Origin: Coleofasciculus sp937127375
GTDB lineage: Bacteria > Cyanobacteriota > Cyanobacteriia > Cyanobacteriales > Coleofasciculaceae
NCBI GenBank assembly: GCA_040218875.1
Contig: JAVJQP010000029.1
Reading direction: 5' to 3' (one strand)
DNA: 64,000 nucleotides
The translations under genes were made by a program, and so were the position numbers. Under the pieces are notes generated by a model that had not been told where the DNA came from, made no database searches, and worked only from the letters and a program-made list of their open reading frames with translations. Each line of letters begins with the position of its first letter. Position 1 is the first letter of the stretch. Shown here piece after piece: positions 1 to 9,868 of this stretch.

Positions 1-60
1 GCAAGGAAATGGGGTAGCATCCTTCATAAGTATGGCATCACCTTGCTCAGGGAAAATGTA

Positions 61-220
61 CCCTTGCTCCCCCAGCTCCCCCAGCTTCCCCAGCTTCCCC
101 AGCTCCCCCTCACCACAACACTTATTCAGCAGCCCCTAAGTGACTAAACCCGCCTTTGTGTAGGGGCGGGTTTCACCGTTATCGTTTCTGATTCACCCAT
201 AAGTGACTAAACCCGCCCCG
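61..220. repeat. Low-complexity CCCCAGCTT run and CGGGTTTAG-type inverted repeats
   Basis: Bases 61-110 are an imperfect tandem run of CCCCAGCTTC/CCCCAGCTCC. Related runs in the opposite sense lie near 25925, 51385 and 53436. Bases 135-220 hold three copies of the arm ACTAAACCCGCC or its complement GGGGCGGGTTT. This is the same short inverted-repeat family seen at 4884, 11026, 28646 and 28939. No gene is seen in bases 1-251. Confidence 0.7.
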
Positions 221-251
221 ACCGAGTGCAAAAATTAACGAGAGATGCTGC

Positions 252-1085
252 TTAAGGTAACCAAGGATATTGACGGAAATCAGGAGGGCGCTTTTCCAGG
301 AAGGCTTGTTTCCCTTCTGCCCCCTCCTCAGTCATGTAGTACAGTAACGTGGCATTTCCAGCCAATTCTTGTAAACCCGCTTGACCATCACAGTCAGCGT
401 TAAACGCCGCTTTTAAGCAACGGATAGCGATGGGACTTTTTTGTAAAATTTCCCTTGCCCACTGAATCCCCTCCGCTTCCAACTGGTCTACGGGGACAAC
501 AGTATTCACCAAACCCATATCCAGCGCCTCTTGTGCCGTATACTGGCGACAGAGGAACCAAATTTCCCGGGCTTTCTTCTGACCCACGATTCGGGCGAGA
601 TAGCTAGCGCCAAACCCACCATCAAAGCTGCCGACTTTCGGACCGGTTTGACCAAAGATGGCATTATCTGCGGCAATGGTTAGGTCACAGATAACGTGCA
701 ACACATGACCGCCGCCAATAGCATACCCGGCGACTAAGGCAATCACCACTTTGGGCATAGAACGAATCAGGCGTTGTAAGTCTAAGACATTTAAGCGAGG
801 AACGCCATCATCGCCAACGTATCCCGCCTTATCCCGAACGCTTTGATCCCCTCCAGAACAGAAAGCATATTTACCATCGGTGTGAGGACTCGCCCCGGTT
901 AATAAAACAACACCAATTCTTTGGTCTTCGCGGGCGTTACAAAAGGCATCGTAGAGTTCAAAAACAGTTTTAGGGCGGAAGGCGTTACGCTTGTGGGGGC
1001 GATTAATGGTAATTTTGGCGATACCGTCGGCTTTGTGATAAAGGATATCCTCGTAGGTTTTGGCGGTTTGCCAGTCAATTGACAT
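252..1085 (-). CDS. menB: 1,4-dihydroxy-2-naphthoyl-CoA synthase (MenB)
   Basis: This 277-residue crotonase-fold enzyme closes the second ring of the naphthoquinone, turning o-succinylbenzoyl-CoA into 1,4-dihydroxy-2-naphthoyl-CoA. In cyanobacteria the step belongs to phylloquinone synthesis for photosystem I. The protein has the MenB-type start (DWQTAKTYEDILYHK), the oxyanion-hole region FCSGGDQSVR, and GYAIGGGHVLH. The C-terminus (FLEKRPPDFRQYPWLP) is characteristic of the family, and the length is usual. The gene stands alone; no other men gene is in the window. Confidence 0.97.
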   Translation of the reverse strand: MSIDWQTAKTYEDILYHKADGIAKITINRPHKRNAFRPKTVFELYDAFCNAREDQRIGVVLLTGASPHTDGKYAFCSGGDQSVRDKAGYVGDDGVPRLNVLDLQRLIRSMPKVVIALVAGYAIGGGHVLHVICDLTIAADNAIFGQTGPKVGSFDGGFGASYLARIVGQKKAREIWFLCRQYTAQEALDMGLVNTVVPVDQLEAEGIQWAREILQKSPIAIRCLKAAFNADCDGQAGLQELAGNATLLYYMTEEGAEGKQAFLEKRPPDFRQYPWLP

Positions 1086-1311
1086 ATCGGTATTTCCCTT
1101 GGTTATAAAGACTCCAAGTACAACTTTGAGCTTGACTTACCTATCCTAAGACCCAATGGCACGCTCCAGGTAGCCGTTTTGGATCGCCAAAACCCTTGAT
1201 ATACCCTAGTGGGCTGGCAAGCTTAAAGTTGTGGGTAAATTTTTTCTGGATCGCTACTCTCATAAGGGTTCCTTGAAAATACTTGACCACTGTTTTAACC
1301 TTGCCAAGCCA

Positions 1312-1923
1312 CTACTTTGGTAAATAAGCTTGAATGGGTTTTAAGATAATCCCTAAGATTTTATCAACTTGATTAATATAATATTCCACTAAATCAATAC
1401 AAACATTGGTTTCATCCAGCGTCAAAAACCGCCAAGCCGTACCACTAGTTACAACCCCACAAATGACAGGAATATCAATTCCTTTACGTTGATTAAAAAT
1501 CTGAGCCGCTACCATTTCGGCTACACATTGCCCCAACCCGCCAATAATATTTTCATTTTTAGCTTCAACAATAGTAATCACAGGAGCGCTGATAAAAAAC
1601 TGCTCTCTAGAAGCACTGAGCAGAAAATCACAGTATCCTATAAGTCCTTTCTCAATATCTACATTAAAATCAGTACCAGAAAACAAGCTAATCTGATAAT
1701 TCAATAGCCGCCTAACTTCACTTAAAATTGGTGCGATCAGAAACTCAGAACGCGCTTTTTCCGTACCAATTGCCGTTGCTAAAGGAATATACTCTTGTAA
1801 AGTAACGCTTAAAATATCCGATGGCTTAACCCCTTCAACATCTACAAATAGATTTTGAGTCTCATCCACCGTTAAACCAAAATCTTCCTTAACTTTAGCT
1901 AACGTGAAATTGCTATATGCCAT
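1312..1923 (-). CDS. PD-(D/E)XK nuclease-like protein, paralogue of the gene at 60282
   Basis: This 203-residue protein has no named function. Residues about 95-135 contain a CDFLL segment, then an Asp-to-VEAK pattern and GQCVAEMVAAQ. This fits the D...ExK...Q arrangement of restriction-endonuclease-like folds. A second protein of nearly the same length and layout is encoded at 60282-60887, sharing GTEKARSE/GSEKARSE, RQISLFSG-type, CDFL, VEAK and GQCVAEMVAAQ blocks. Such proteins are common multicopy genes in filamentous cyanobacteria. The gene lies just downstream of an hsdM remnant on the same strand. The nuclease assignment is by pattern only. Confidence 0.6.
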   Translation of the reverse strand: MAYSNFTLAKVKEDFGLTVDETQNLFVDVEGVKPSDILSVTLQEYIPLATAIGTEKARSEFLIAPILSEVRRLLNYQISLFSGTDFNVDIEKGLIGYCDFLLSASREQFFISAPVITIVEAKNENIIGGLGQCVAEMVAAQIFNQRKGIDIPVICGVVTSGTAWRFLTLDETNVCIDLVEYYINQVDKILGIILKPIQAYLPK

Positions 1924-1946
1924 TGGTGAACCTCCTTCTTATATAT

Positions 1947-2144
1947 TCAGATATCCGATTTCTTAAAGAAGTCGAGTATCTCACCTTCATTCAAAGCGTT
2001 CATCAATTCAGCCTTCAATAAATTCCGCGTCTCACTTACCCCTACCATCAACTCCTGATACTCTGTCAACATCTCGCCTAAATCCCGATGCTTTTCCTTC
2101 TCCTGATAGGGATTGTTAATATCCAAATTGTAGCCATTGCCCAC
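1947..2144 (-). pseudogene. hsdM: C-terminal stump of a type I restriction methyltransferase (HsdM)
   Basis: The 65 residues start GNGYNLDINNPYQEKE and continue with a charged helix (TEYQELMVGVSETRNLLKAELMNAL). This matches the extreme C-terminus of type I HsdM/N6-adenine methylases, where 'YNLDIKNP' leads into a coiled helix that contacts HsdS. All upstream methylase motifs (SAM site, NPPF) are missing. The reading frame begins 6 bases after the stop of the upstream aldo/keto reductase. The sequence before the ATG (GTAGGGTGGGCAATGG) resembles the dispersed GTAGGGTGGGCATTGCCCACC repeat, so a repeat may mark the breakpoint. No hsdS or hsdR is present. Confidence 0.6.
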
Positions 2145-2149
2145 CCTAC

Positions 2150-3274
2150 CTAACTGGGCATTTCCGCTTCCGGTGGAAAGCCATGCTGGATTCTGCCAAT
2201 ATCAGCATCATATTTCTTGGAGGTTTTGAACAGTTCAAAGCGCCCATCCGCCGCATAAACGGCACATTTATCGCGTAGCGCCTGCATCTGTTCAGGGTTC
2301 ATCGGCTGAAAACCCCGGGCAATGGCTAAGTTTTGACGCAATACATCCAGTGACGGAATACCGCTAACCGTAGTGGCGACAGGTAAACTCATCGCATAAC
2401 CCAGCGCTTCCTCAACGGTGAGAATCCCATTTTTTATCGCTTGACCATTACCACTTAAGCTTTTCATGCCAATGGGCGCAATACCGCGCCGATTGAGTTC
2501 CGGTAATACCTGCTGTTCAAAACTGCTAAACGTGGCGTCGAAACAGTTAAGCGGTAACTGGCAAGTGTCGAAAGGAAAATCATAAGCCAGCATCTTCAGG
2601 TGAATCGCTGGGTTTTTGTGACCCGTGAAGCCCACAAAACGCACTTTACCCTCACGCTTTGCCCGTTCTAATGCTTCAATGACCCCATTTTGGCGGAAAA
2701 TTAGCTCTGGGTCGTTATAATAAACGACTTCATGGATTTGCCACAAGTCCAGATAATCAATTTTCAGTCGCCGCAGTGATTCTTCCAATTGTTGCATCGC
2801 CACACTCGCATCGCGTCCATGGGTACAAACTTTGGTCATCAGAAAAACTTGATCACGCCGCCCAACCAGGGCTTTGCCCATCAATTCTTCACTGCGATGG
2901 TTATTATATTCCCAGGCATTATCCATAAACGTGATTCCCGCGTCAACGGCTTCTTGGACAATACGGGTTGCTTCCTCCTGACTCGAGGCATTACCCAAAT
3001 GAGCGCCACCTAAGCCAATGGCTGAGACGTCTACGCCAGTGCGCCCCAGGGGACGACGGGGGATTTCTCCAGAGTTGAGGGTTATCATACTATTTGTATC
3101 TCCGGCAAGGGGCGTTTTTGGGAGTGGTGCGGCTGCAACAGGTTGGTTGACTGATTGCAAAATTAAGTCAGATAGGGCAATTCCTGCACCAAGGACACCG
3201 CATCGTTTGAGAAACTGTCGGCGCTGGGGGTTGAGTGGGGAGTTATCACTGGTGGCTTTGTCGTAATCGGTCAT
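2150..3274 (-). CDS. Tat-signal aldo/keto reductase
   Basis: This 374-residue protein begins with a twin-arginine signal (RRQFLKRCGVLGAGIALSD, about residues 18-37), suggesting export as a folded protein. The rest is an aldo/keto reductase barrel: GRTGVDVSAIGLGGAHLG, the catalytic Asp in DNAWEYNNHRSEELMGKAL, Lys in TKVCTHG, and the QIHEV segment with the active-site His. These enzymes reduce carbonyls with NAD(P)H; the substrate cannot be told. The stop codon lies 6 bases before the hsdM stump. The upstream spacer holds a small RHH-like gene on the same strand. Confidence 0.88.
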   Translation of the reverse strand: MTDYDKATSDNSPLNPQRRQFLKRCGVLGAGIALSDLILQSVNQPVAAAPLPKTPLAGDTNSMITLNSGEIPRRPLGRTGVDVSAIGLGGAHLGNASSQEEATRIVQEAVDAGITFMDNAWEYNNHRSEELMGKALVGRRDQVFLMTKVCTHGRDASVAMQQLEESLRRLKIDYLDLWQIHEVVYYNDPELIFRQNGVIEALERAKREGKVRFVGFTGHKNPAIHLKMLAYDFPFDTCQLPLNCFDATFSSFEQQVLPELNRRGIAPIGMKSLSGNGQAIKNGILTVEEALGYAMSLPVATTVSGIPSLDVLRQNLAIARGFQPMNPEQMQALRDKCAVYAADGRFELFKTSKKYDADIGRIQHGFPPEAEMPS

Positions 3275-3357
3275 TAACTTTTATCCGTTTACCATACTTT
3301 AACTAATTCGGCGGAATTCCCCATTCGTCTGCACGGTGGGGATGAATAGCCGGACAA

Positions 3358-3531
3358 TTACGAGGTACACCTCTTGTGGGTGTCCGAGTGATTGTCAATC
3401 TCTGTATTTGGCAGTCGGTCAATCCAATCTTCTACTAGTTGAGTCATCGTCTTTTCCTTGCTGGCAGCATACAACCTGAGCTTATTCAAACGACGCTCAG
3501 ATATTCGCAAATTCAATCCCTTTTTCGTCAT
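3358..3531 (-). CDS. Small ribbon-helix-helix-like protein (antitoxin-like)
   Basis: A 57-residue reading frame starts with ATG at 3531. Its first 40 residues (MTKKGLNLRISERRLNKLRL, then YAASKEKTMTQLVEDWIDRL) have the strand-helix-helix pattern of CopG/Arc-type DNA-binding antitoxins. The tail is short. A +1 frame shift near 3378 would extend it with TRGVPRNCPAIHPHRADEWG and IPPN to a stop near 3309, so the native protein may be longer and the gene frameshifted. No partner toxin is seen. The RHH call rests on pattern only. Confidence 0.45.
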   Translation of the reverse strand: MTKKGLNLRISERRLNKLRLYAASKEKTMTQLVEDWIDRLPNTEIDNHSDTHKRCTS

Positions 3532-3699
3532 CGCTATCTACACAAAATCTACATACATAGTAATATATAGATGGTTGCTGACCCGCCTAGGCGTATGGAC
3601 ATCAGACAGGTTAATCCGAAGTAGCAGTAATATGCTTACCGCAGAAACATCGCAGCTAGGGAAAGAACATGACCGCTGGTTCATAGGTTACGCCCTATG

Positions 3700-3912
3700 G
3701 TAAAAATAGACTCCAAGTTGTGTTGTACGCAAAGCTATACACCTGTGGAAGACGGGTGTCTGCCTGTGGACGCTGAGTAAGACCAAATCAAACATGGGTT
3801 TGGGGAGGCATCGGCGGTTGAGACGGGAAGCTCCAAAGACGAATAAGACCGTCCTTGCGTAGTTGATTTTGGAAGCCTCAACTTCAGCTCTCGCAAGTTG
3901 GGGTACTTCACG
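3700..3912 (+). mobile_element. Decayed right end of an IS200/IS605 (tnpB-type) element
   Basis: Bases 3876-3884 (CCTCAACTT) and 3895-3903 (AAGTTGGGG) form a 9-bp stem followed by TACTTCAC. This is the layout of IS200/IS605-family right ends (GGAAGCC...hairpin...GTAGTTCAC). Upstream, the broken frame TPVEDGCLPVDAE...AVETGSSKDE resembles degraded TnpB tails with two in-frame stops. No intact transposase or left end is seen. The element stops only 2-3 bases before the start codon of the Rieske gene. Confidence 0.5.
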
Positions 3913-3913
3913 T

Positions 3914-4885
3914 ATGTTCAAAGACTCTGTTTTGCTCAACGACTGGCAGGTTATTGCGGCGGCTGATAATGTTACTGCGGGTACGGTGCAGTCTATACGG
4001 TTGCTGGAACATGATTTAGTGATATGGCATGATGGCGAAGACTTCTCGGTTGGGCAAGATCAATGTCCGCACCGAGGGGCGGCTTTATCACGAGGAGTTG
4101 TTCGCTCAGGCAATTTGATCTGTCCTTATCACGGCTTGGCGTATAACCGCAAGGGAAACTGCGTTCGCATTCCTGCTCATCCTCACCTGACACCACCAGC
4201 AAGCGCAAGTTTGACGACTTATCCCATTATTAAACGTTACGGCTTAATTTGGACATCTCTGGGTCAACCCAAGCATACAGTTCCTGGTTTCCCGGAGTGG
4301 GATAACCCCAGTTATCGGAAAATTCTCTGTGGTGCGTATTATTATCGCGCTAGCGGCTTTCGCGCCTTGGAAAATTTTCTGGATTTGGCTCATTTTCCCT
4401 TTGTGCATGAGGGATTACTGGGAGATGTGTGTCAAAGTGCGATCGCGGATTATCACGTCCAATCTACTCCCGATGAAATTATGATTGACAATATCCGCGT
4501 CTGGCAACCTGATCCCGATGGTACGGGTGAAGGCAGCTATGTCACCTATACGTATCGAATTTTGCGTCCGCTAACGGCTCATTTTATCAAAGCATCGACT
4601 CAAGGAAACTTGGCTATTTTTTTTACCGTCACGCCAGTCACGGAAACCGAATGTCTCGGCTGGATGGGGTTAGCGATGAATTATGGGTTTGATGTTCCTG
4701 AAGCTGAATTAAAAGCGTTTCAAGATCAAGTTGTGGCTCAAGATATTCCTATTGTGGAGTCGCAACGTCCTCAATTATTGCCTTTAGATTTACAACGGGA
4801 GTGTCATTTACCCAGTGATAAAGCGTCCCTAGCTTACCGTCGCTGGCTGAAACAAAAGGGGGTGACATTTGGCACAATACCGTAG
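3914..4885 (+). CDS. Rieske [2Fe-2S] non-heme iron oxygenase (PaO/chlorophyllide-oxygenase-like)
   Basis: The protein, 323 residues from the ATG at 3914, begins MFKDSVLLNDWQVIAAADNV, a usual start for this family. An upstream in-frame ATG at 3863 lies inside IS-derived sequence and is less likely. The Rieske site is CPHRGAALSRG...CPYHG (CxH/CxxH). The mononuclear iron site is ENFLDLAHFPFVHEGLLG (DxxHx4H). Such enzymes hydroxylate or demethylate aromatic or tetrapyrrole substrates using ferredoxin electrons; relatives include pheophorbide a oxygenase and vanillate demethylase. The substrate is unknown. The stop is immediately followed by a GGGGCGGGTTTAG repeat and a tandem array. Confidence 0.85.
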   Translation: MFKDSVLLNDWQVIAAADNVTAGTVQSIRLLEHDLVIWHDGEDFSVGQDQCPHRGAALSRGVVRSGNLICPYHGLAYNRKGNCVRIPAHPHLTPPASASLTTYPIIKRYGLIWTSLGQPKHTVPGFPEWDNPSYRKILCGAYYYRASGFRALENFLDLAHFPFVHEGLLGDVCQSAIADYHVQSTPDEIMIDNIRVWQPDPDGTGEGSYVTYTYRILRPLTAHFIKASTQGNLAIFFTVTPVTETECLGWMGLAMNYGFDVPEAELKAFQDQVVAQDIPIVESQRPQLLPLDLQRECHLPSDKASLAYRRWLKQKGVTFGTIP

Positions 4886-5110
4886 GGGCGGGTTTAGGGA
4901 CTAAATTCCGATATTCACCACTAACGGAACAACAAAACCCGCCCTCCCCACCACTAATGGAACAACAAAACCCGCCCTCCCCACCGATAACGGAACAACA
5001 AAACCCGCCCTCCCCACCACTAATGGAACAACAAAACCCGCCCTCTCCACCAATAACGGAACAACAAAACCCGCCCTCTCCACCACTAATGGAACAACAA
5101 AACCCGCCCT
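4884..5110. repeat. 33-bp tandem repeat, six units, grown from a GC-rich inverted repeat
   Basis: Six near-identical 33-bp units start at 4916, 4949, 4982, 5015, 5048 and 5081. Each contains GGAACAACAAAACCCGCCCT after a variable CACCACTAAT/CACCGATAAC box. The array is preceded at 4884 by GGGGCGGGTTTAG, the complementary arm of the same dispersed hairpin family. One arm therefore appears to have been tandemly amplified. The unit is 11 codons long, so a spurious antisense frame stays open through it. Confidence 0.85.
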
Positions 5111-5149
5111 GATTCATAATTAATAAGTCCTACAGCCGTTTACCCCTGA

Positions 5150-6133
5150 ATGAAGTACAACAATTCATCTGTAATACCCCATTCCTCATCCTTGTTTTTC
5201 AGCGTTGTTATTCCCACGTACAATCGTCTACCCATTCTAAAAAAGTGCCTAAAAGCTTTAGAACACCAACATCTCAGGGAAAATACTGTTGTCACTGGCT
5301 ATGAAGTCGTCGTGGTGGATGATGGCTCAACAGATGGTACCCTAGAGTGGCTGGACTCTCATCGTCAGGAACTGTCCAAAGTGCGATCGCTCTCTCAAGA
5401 TCACCTGGGTCCAGCCGCCGCCCGGAATCTAGGCGTTGAGCAGGCTAAAGGCGATACAATTATCTTTATCGATAGTGATTTAGTCGTCACCGAGAATTTC
5501 CTGCAAGCCCATGCGGATGCATTGGTTCAGGGACAACAGCAGTTAGGGAGCGATCGCGTCTTTACTTATGGATGGGTAATTAATACCAACAATTTCGATA
5601 ATCCCAGTTCGGAACCCTACAAGATAACGGATTTCTCGGCGGCGTATTTTGCTACTGGAAATGTTGCGATCGCGCGGAAGTGGTTGGAGGAAGCGGGACT
5701 CTTTGACACGCGCTTTCAACTCTATGGTTGGGAAGATTTAGAACTGGGTGTTCGCCTCAAACAGTTAGGCTTAAAACTGATTAAATGTCCGGCGGCTGTC
5801 GGCTATCATTGGCATCCTCCGTTTAATTTAGACCAAATTCCCCAGATGATTGACCGAGAAATTCAACGGGGACGCATGGGGGTATTATTTTATCAAAAAC
5901 ATCCCACTTGGGACGTGCGAATGATGATTCAGATGACATGGCTGCACCGGATACTGTGGGGAGTTCTTTCCGTGGGTGGGCGATTAAATGAACGAACCAT
6001 GGCATCTTTCTTGCAATATTTGATTAATCGTGGGAAGCCGCAGTTGGCATTAGAAGTTGCCCGAATTTTCCTCAATTGGTATAACGTGCAGGGAGTTTAT
6101 GCAGCTTATGCCGATATTGAAAAAAATCGGTAA
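5150..6133 (+). CDS. Family 2 glycosyltransferase
   Basis: The 327-residue GT-A glycosyltransferase has FFSVVIPTYNRLPILKKCL at residues about 17-35, the nucleotide-sugar motif VVVDDGSTDGT, and PAAARNLGVEQAKGD. The metal-binding FIDSD (DxD-like) and the acceptor/base region GWEDLELGVRLKQLG follow. It lacks membrane helices and probably works at the cytoplasmic face on polysaccharide or glycolipid. No other glycan genes are adjacent, so donor and acceptor are unknown. It ends 26 bases before the AAA-ATPase gene on the same strand. Confidence 0.88.
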   Translation: MKYNNSSVIPHSSSLFFSVVIPTYNRLPILKKCLKALEHQHLRENTVVTGYEVVVVDDGSTDGTLEWLDSHRQELSKVRSLSQDHLGPAAARNLGVEQAKGDTIIFIDSDLVVTENFLQAHADALVQGQQQLGSDRVFTYGWVINTNNFDNPSSEPYKITDFSAAYFATGNVAIARKWLEEAGLFDTRFQLYGWEDLELGVRLKQLGLKLIKCPAAVGYHWHPPFNLDQIPQMIDREIQRGRMGVLFYQKHPTWDVRMMIQMTWLHRILWGVLSVGGRLNERTMASFLQYLINRGKPQLALEVARIFLNWYNVQGVYAAYADIEKNR

Positions 6134-6159
6134 AACAAAAGAAAGAGTGTATTTAAGGT

Positions 6160-7506
6160 ATGAGTCAATCTACATCGACTGAAAGCAACAACAAGGAAGT
6201 TCAGGGAATTACCAGGATTGCTGTACAGGGGTTTAAGTCTCTTTATGACGAGTGCAGTATTGAAATCCGTCCCTTAACCATTCTGGCGGGTGCGAATAGT
6301 TCCGGTAAATCCAGCATCATGCAACCATTATTGCTAATGAAGCAAACCCTGGAAGCACCCTATGACCCTGGCGCATTGTTACTGAATGGTCCCAACGTAA
6401 AATTCACTTTAGCAAAACAACTCTTATCTTGTGCTTCTAGGACATCATTAAATAATCAATTTAAGATTCAAATTCAAATAAATAATAATTCATTCATAGA
6501 AAATATTTTTCAAATAACAAGAGAAATAGGCATAGAGCTTATTTGTACAAATTTTAATTTCGGGAATGGACTTATTTTGGAAATGCCCATAGATGGCAAA
6601 ACAAGGGAGATATTAGATCAAAAAAATATGCGGAGGGAACATTTTAAGATAACCCCGACTAAAAAATCAATTCATTCTATGCTGCCACCACCAAGTCTTG
6701 CGGGTATTAATGTAGGTCGAAATCGATGTTTTTTAGAGCCGATAAAGACAATTATTAGAATAACAACATTTGAGGTTTTTAAAGAAAAAATTCGTCAAAT
6801 AGTCCATGTTTCTGGATTGAGAGGCAATCCAGAACGCACTTATAACGCTACGGCAATTAGTGAGAATTTTCCAGGAAAATTTGAGCATTATGTTGCAAGT
6901 ATAATTAATAATTGGCAATTCACTAAAAGTAACCTAATTTTGGATTTGGAAAACGCACTAAATCAATTAGGTATAACAAGTAGAGTTGAGGCTAGAAAAA
7001 TAAATGATGTTCAGCTTGAATTGCGTGTAAGTCGTTTACCAGGAAGAGACAGTGAAAATGATATGGTTAGCATTGCTGACGTTGGTATCGGTGTCTCTCA
7101 AGTTTTGCCAGTATTAGTAACGCTTCTGGTAGCCAAACCAGGACAGCTAATATATATAGAACAACCAGAACTTCACCTTCATCCTCGCGCCCAAGTTGCT
7201 TTAGCGAATATACTAGCAGATGCAGCAAAACGAGATGTCCGTGTTGTTATAGAAACTCACAGTGAATTGCTACTTTTAGCCGTTCAATCATTAGTCGCAG
7301 AACGTCAACTATCACCAGATTTGGTAAAATTGCACTGGTTTACACGGGGAGATGATGGGATAACAAAAGTTAGTAGTGCTGATCTCGATGAAGCGGGTGC
7401 TTTTGGAGATTTTCCCGAAGATTTTAGCGATGTATCTCTAAAACTAGAAAGTCGTTATTTAAATGCGGCTGAATCTCGTTTATCGGAAGGTTCTAATGGC
7501 GGATAA
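6160..7506 (+). CDS. AAA-type (ABC/OLD-like) ATPase of the DUF3696 kind
   Basis: This 448-residue SMC/ABC-like ATPase has ITRIAVQGFKSL at the start, Walker A GANSSGKSS (residues about 46-54), an ABC signature-like region VGIGVSQVLPVL, Walker B LIYIEQPELHLHP and an ETHSELLLLA His loop. Such ATPases often pair with a nuclease in defence or toxin systems. Its last codons overlap the start of a PIN-like gene by 11 bases, implying translational coupling. The middle (about 6450-7050) is clearly more AT-rich than neighbouring housekeeping genes, which hints at transfer. Function beyond ATPase is unknown. Confidence 0.8.
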   Translation: MSQSTSTESNNKEVQGITRIAVQGFKSLYDECSIEIRPLTILAGANSSGKSSIMQPLLLMKQTLEAPYDPGALLLNGPNVKFTLAKQLLSCASRTSLNNQFKIQIQINNNSFIENIFQITREIGIELICTNFNFGNGLILEMPIDGKTREILDQKNMRREHFKITPTKKSIHSMLPPPSLAGINVGRNRCFLEPIKTIIRITTFEVFKEKIRQIVHVSGLRGNPERTYNATAISENFPGKFEHYVASIINNWQFTKSNLILDLENALNQLGITSRVEARKINDVQLELRVSRLPGRDSENDMVSIADVGIGVSQVLPVLVTLLVAKPGQLIYIEQPELHLHPRAQVALANILADAAKRDVRVVIETHSELLLLAVQSLVAERQLSPDLVKLHWFTRGDDGITKVSSADLDEAGAFGDFPEDFSDVSLKLESRYLNAAESRLSEGSNGG

Positions 7507-7813
7507 AGGGGTTTCCAAACGACTGGTAATTGATGCGTCAGTTGCCCGTTCATCTGGCGGAGAGGATGCGACTTATCCAACTTCAGTACACTGTCGGGAT
7601 TTTTTACAAGCGGTTTTGGATATCTGTCACAAATTTGTAATGACGCCGGATATTAAACAAGAGTGGGATAAGCATCAATCAATATTTGCGCTTAGATGGC
7701 GTCGTCGGATGGTGGCTAATAGAGGACACATCATTTATGTAGAGACGTTGCATGCAACGTCTCTACAATGGTGCCAAACCAAGCCTTTCAGACAAAGACA
7801 GCAGAAAGCATGA
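7496..7813 (+). pseudogene. PIN-like nuclease partner, broken by a palindromic repeat
   Basis: The frame starts at ATG 7496, inside the end of the ATPase gene. It reads KRLVIDASVARSSGGEDATY...CRDFLQAVLDICHKFVMTPDIKQEWDKH, a PIN-like start with an early Asp and a later Glu/Asp. At 7739-7766 a perfect 28-bp palindrome of a dispersed family is inserted. Because 28 is not a multiple of 3, the frame shifts and ends LQWCQTKPFRQRQQKA. After the insert another frame reads GAKPSLSDKDSRKHDRTVLL, a plausible original continuation that is not a full PIN C-terminus. The toxin or nuclease is therefore probably inactive. Confidence 0.55.
7739..7766. repeat. 28-bp perfect palindrome (GTAGAGACGT family)
   Basis: The arm is GTAGAGACGTTGCA followed by its exact complement. 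Other members are at 25956-25979, 27127-27154, 53412-53435 and 60896-60923. The outer part is constant while the central bases vary (TTGCATGCAA, AGCATGCT, GCCATGGC) and stay self-complementary. This copy lies within the PIN-like gene. Confidence 0.9.
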
Positions 7814-7826
7814 TCGCACTGTTCTC

Positions 7827-9545
<1,719 letters not shown>

Positions 9546-9600
9546 TGCGGTTTCTGTGGCAGATGCTATTGGGTGGATTAATTATACGGGAAAATACGCG

Positions 9601-9733
9601 ATCGCACTGATACCGTAGGGTGGGCATTGCCCACCAACCTTAAGGATCGCACTGATACCGTAGGGTGGGCATTGCCCACCAACCTTAAGGATCGCACCAT
9701 TCAGCTTAAGTTGACAGGCATGTCGCACGTCCC
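9601..9733. repeat. 45-bp tandem duplication containing GTAGGGTGGGCATTGCCCACC, plus a TIR-like end
   Basis: Two identical 45-bp units begin at 9601 and 9646 (ATCGCACTGATACCGTAGGG..., each with a GTGGGCATTGCCCAC palindrome). A third partial unit begins at 9691. Another copy of the palindrome is at 37488-37520. Bases 9704-9733 (CTTAAGTTGACAGGCATGTC...) match the end sequence of the element pair at 30944 and 48869. No gene lies here. Confidence 0.75.
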
Positions 9734-9868
9734 CGCAAGCACAAAAAGAGGAGGAAACCGATCTCCCTCCCCCATTCTTTATCGATTGTGGCAACATAGG
9801 TTTCAAACAATGTTAAGTTTTGTTTGAAAACCTGTACCAATGTGCCAAATTCATGGTATTTCTTATTC

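Noticed and set aside
3458..3703. An 81-residue plus-strand frame
   Set aside because: It overlaps the better-supported antisense RHH gene and has no coding character.
4916..5110. CRISPR-like regular spacing of ~30-bp units
   Set aside because: Units are directly adjacent, with no unique spacers and no cas genes; it is a minisatellite.
4749..5117. A 122-residue antisense frame rich in GGFCCS repeats
   Set aside because: It is the 33-bp tandem repeat read in one frame, running antisense into the Rieske gene; no coding evidence.
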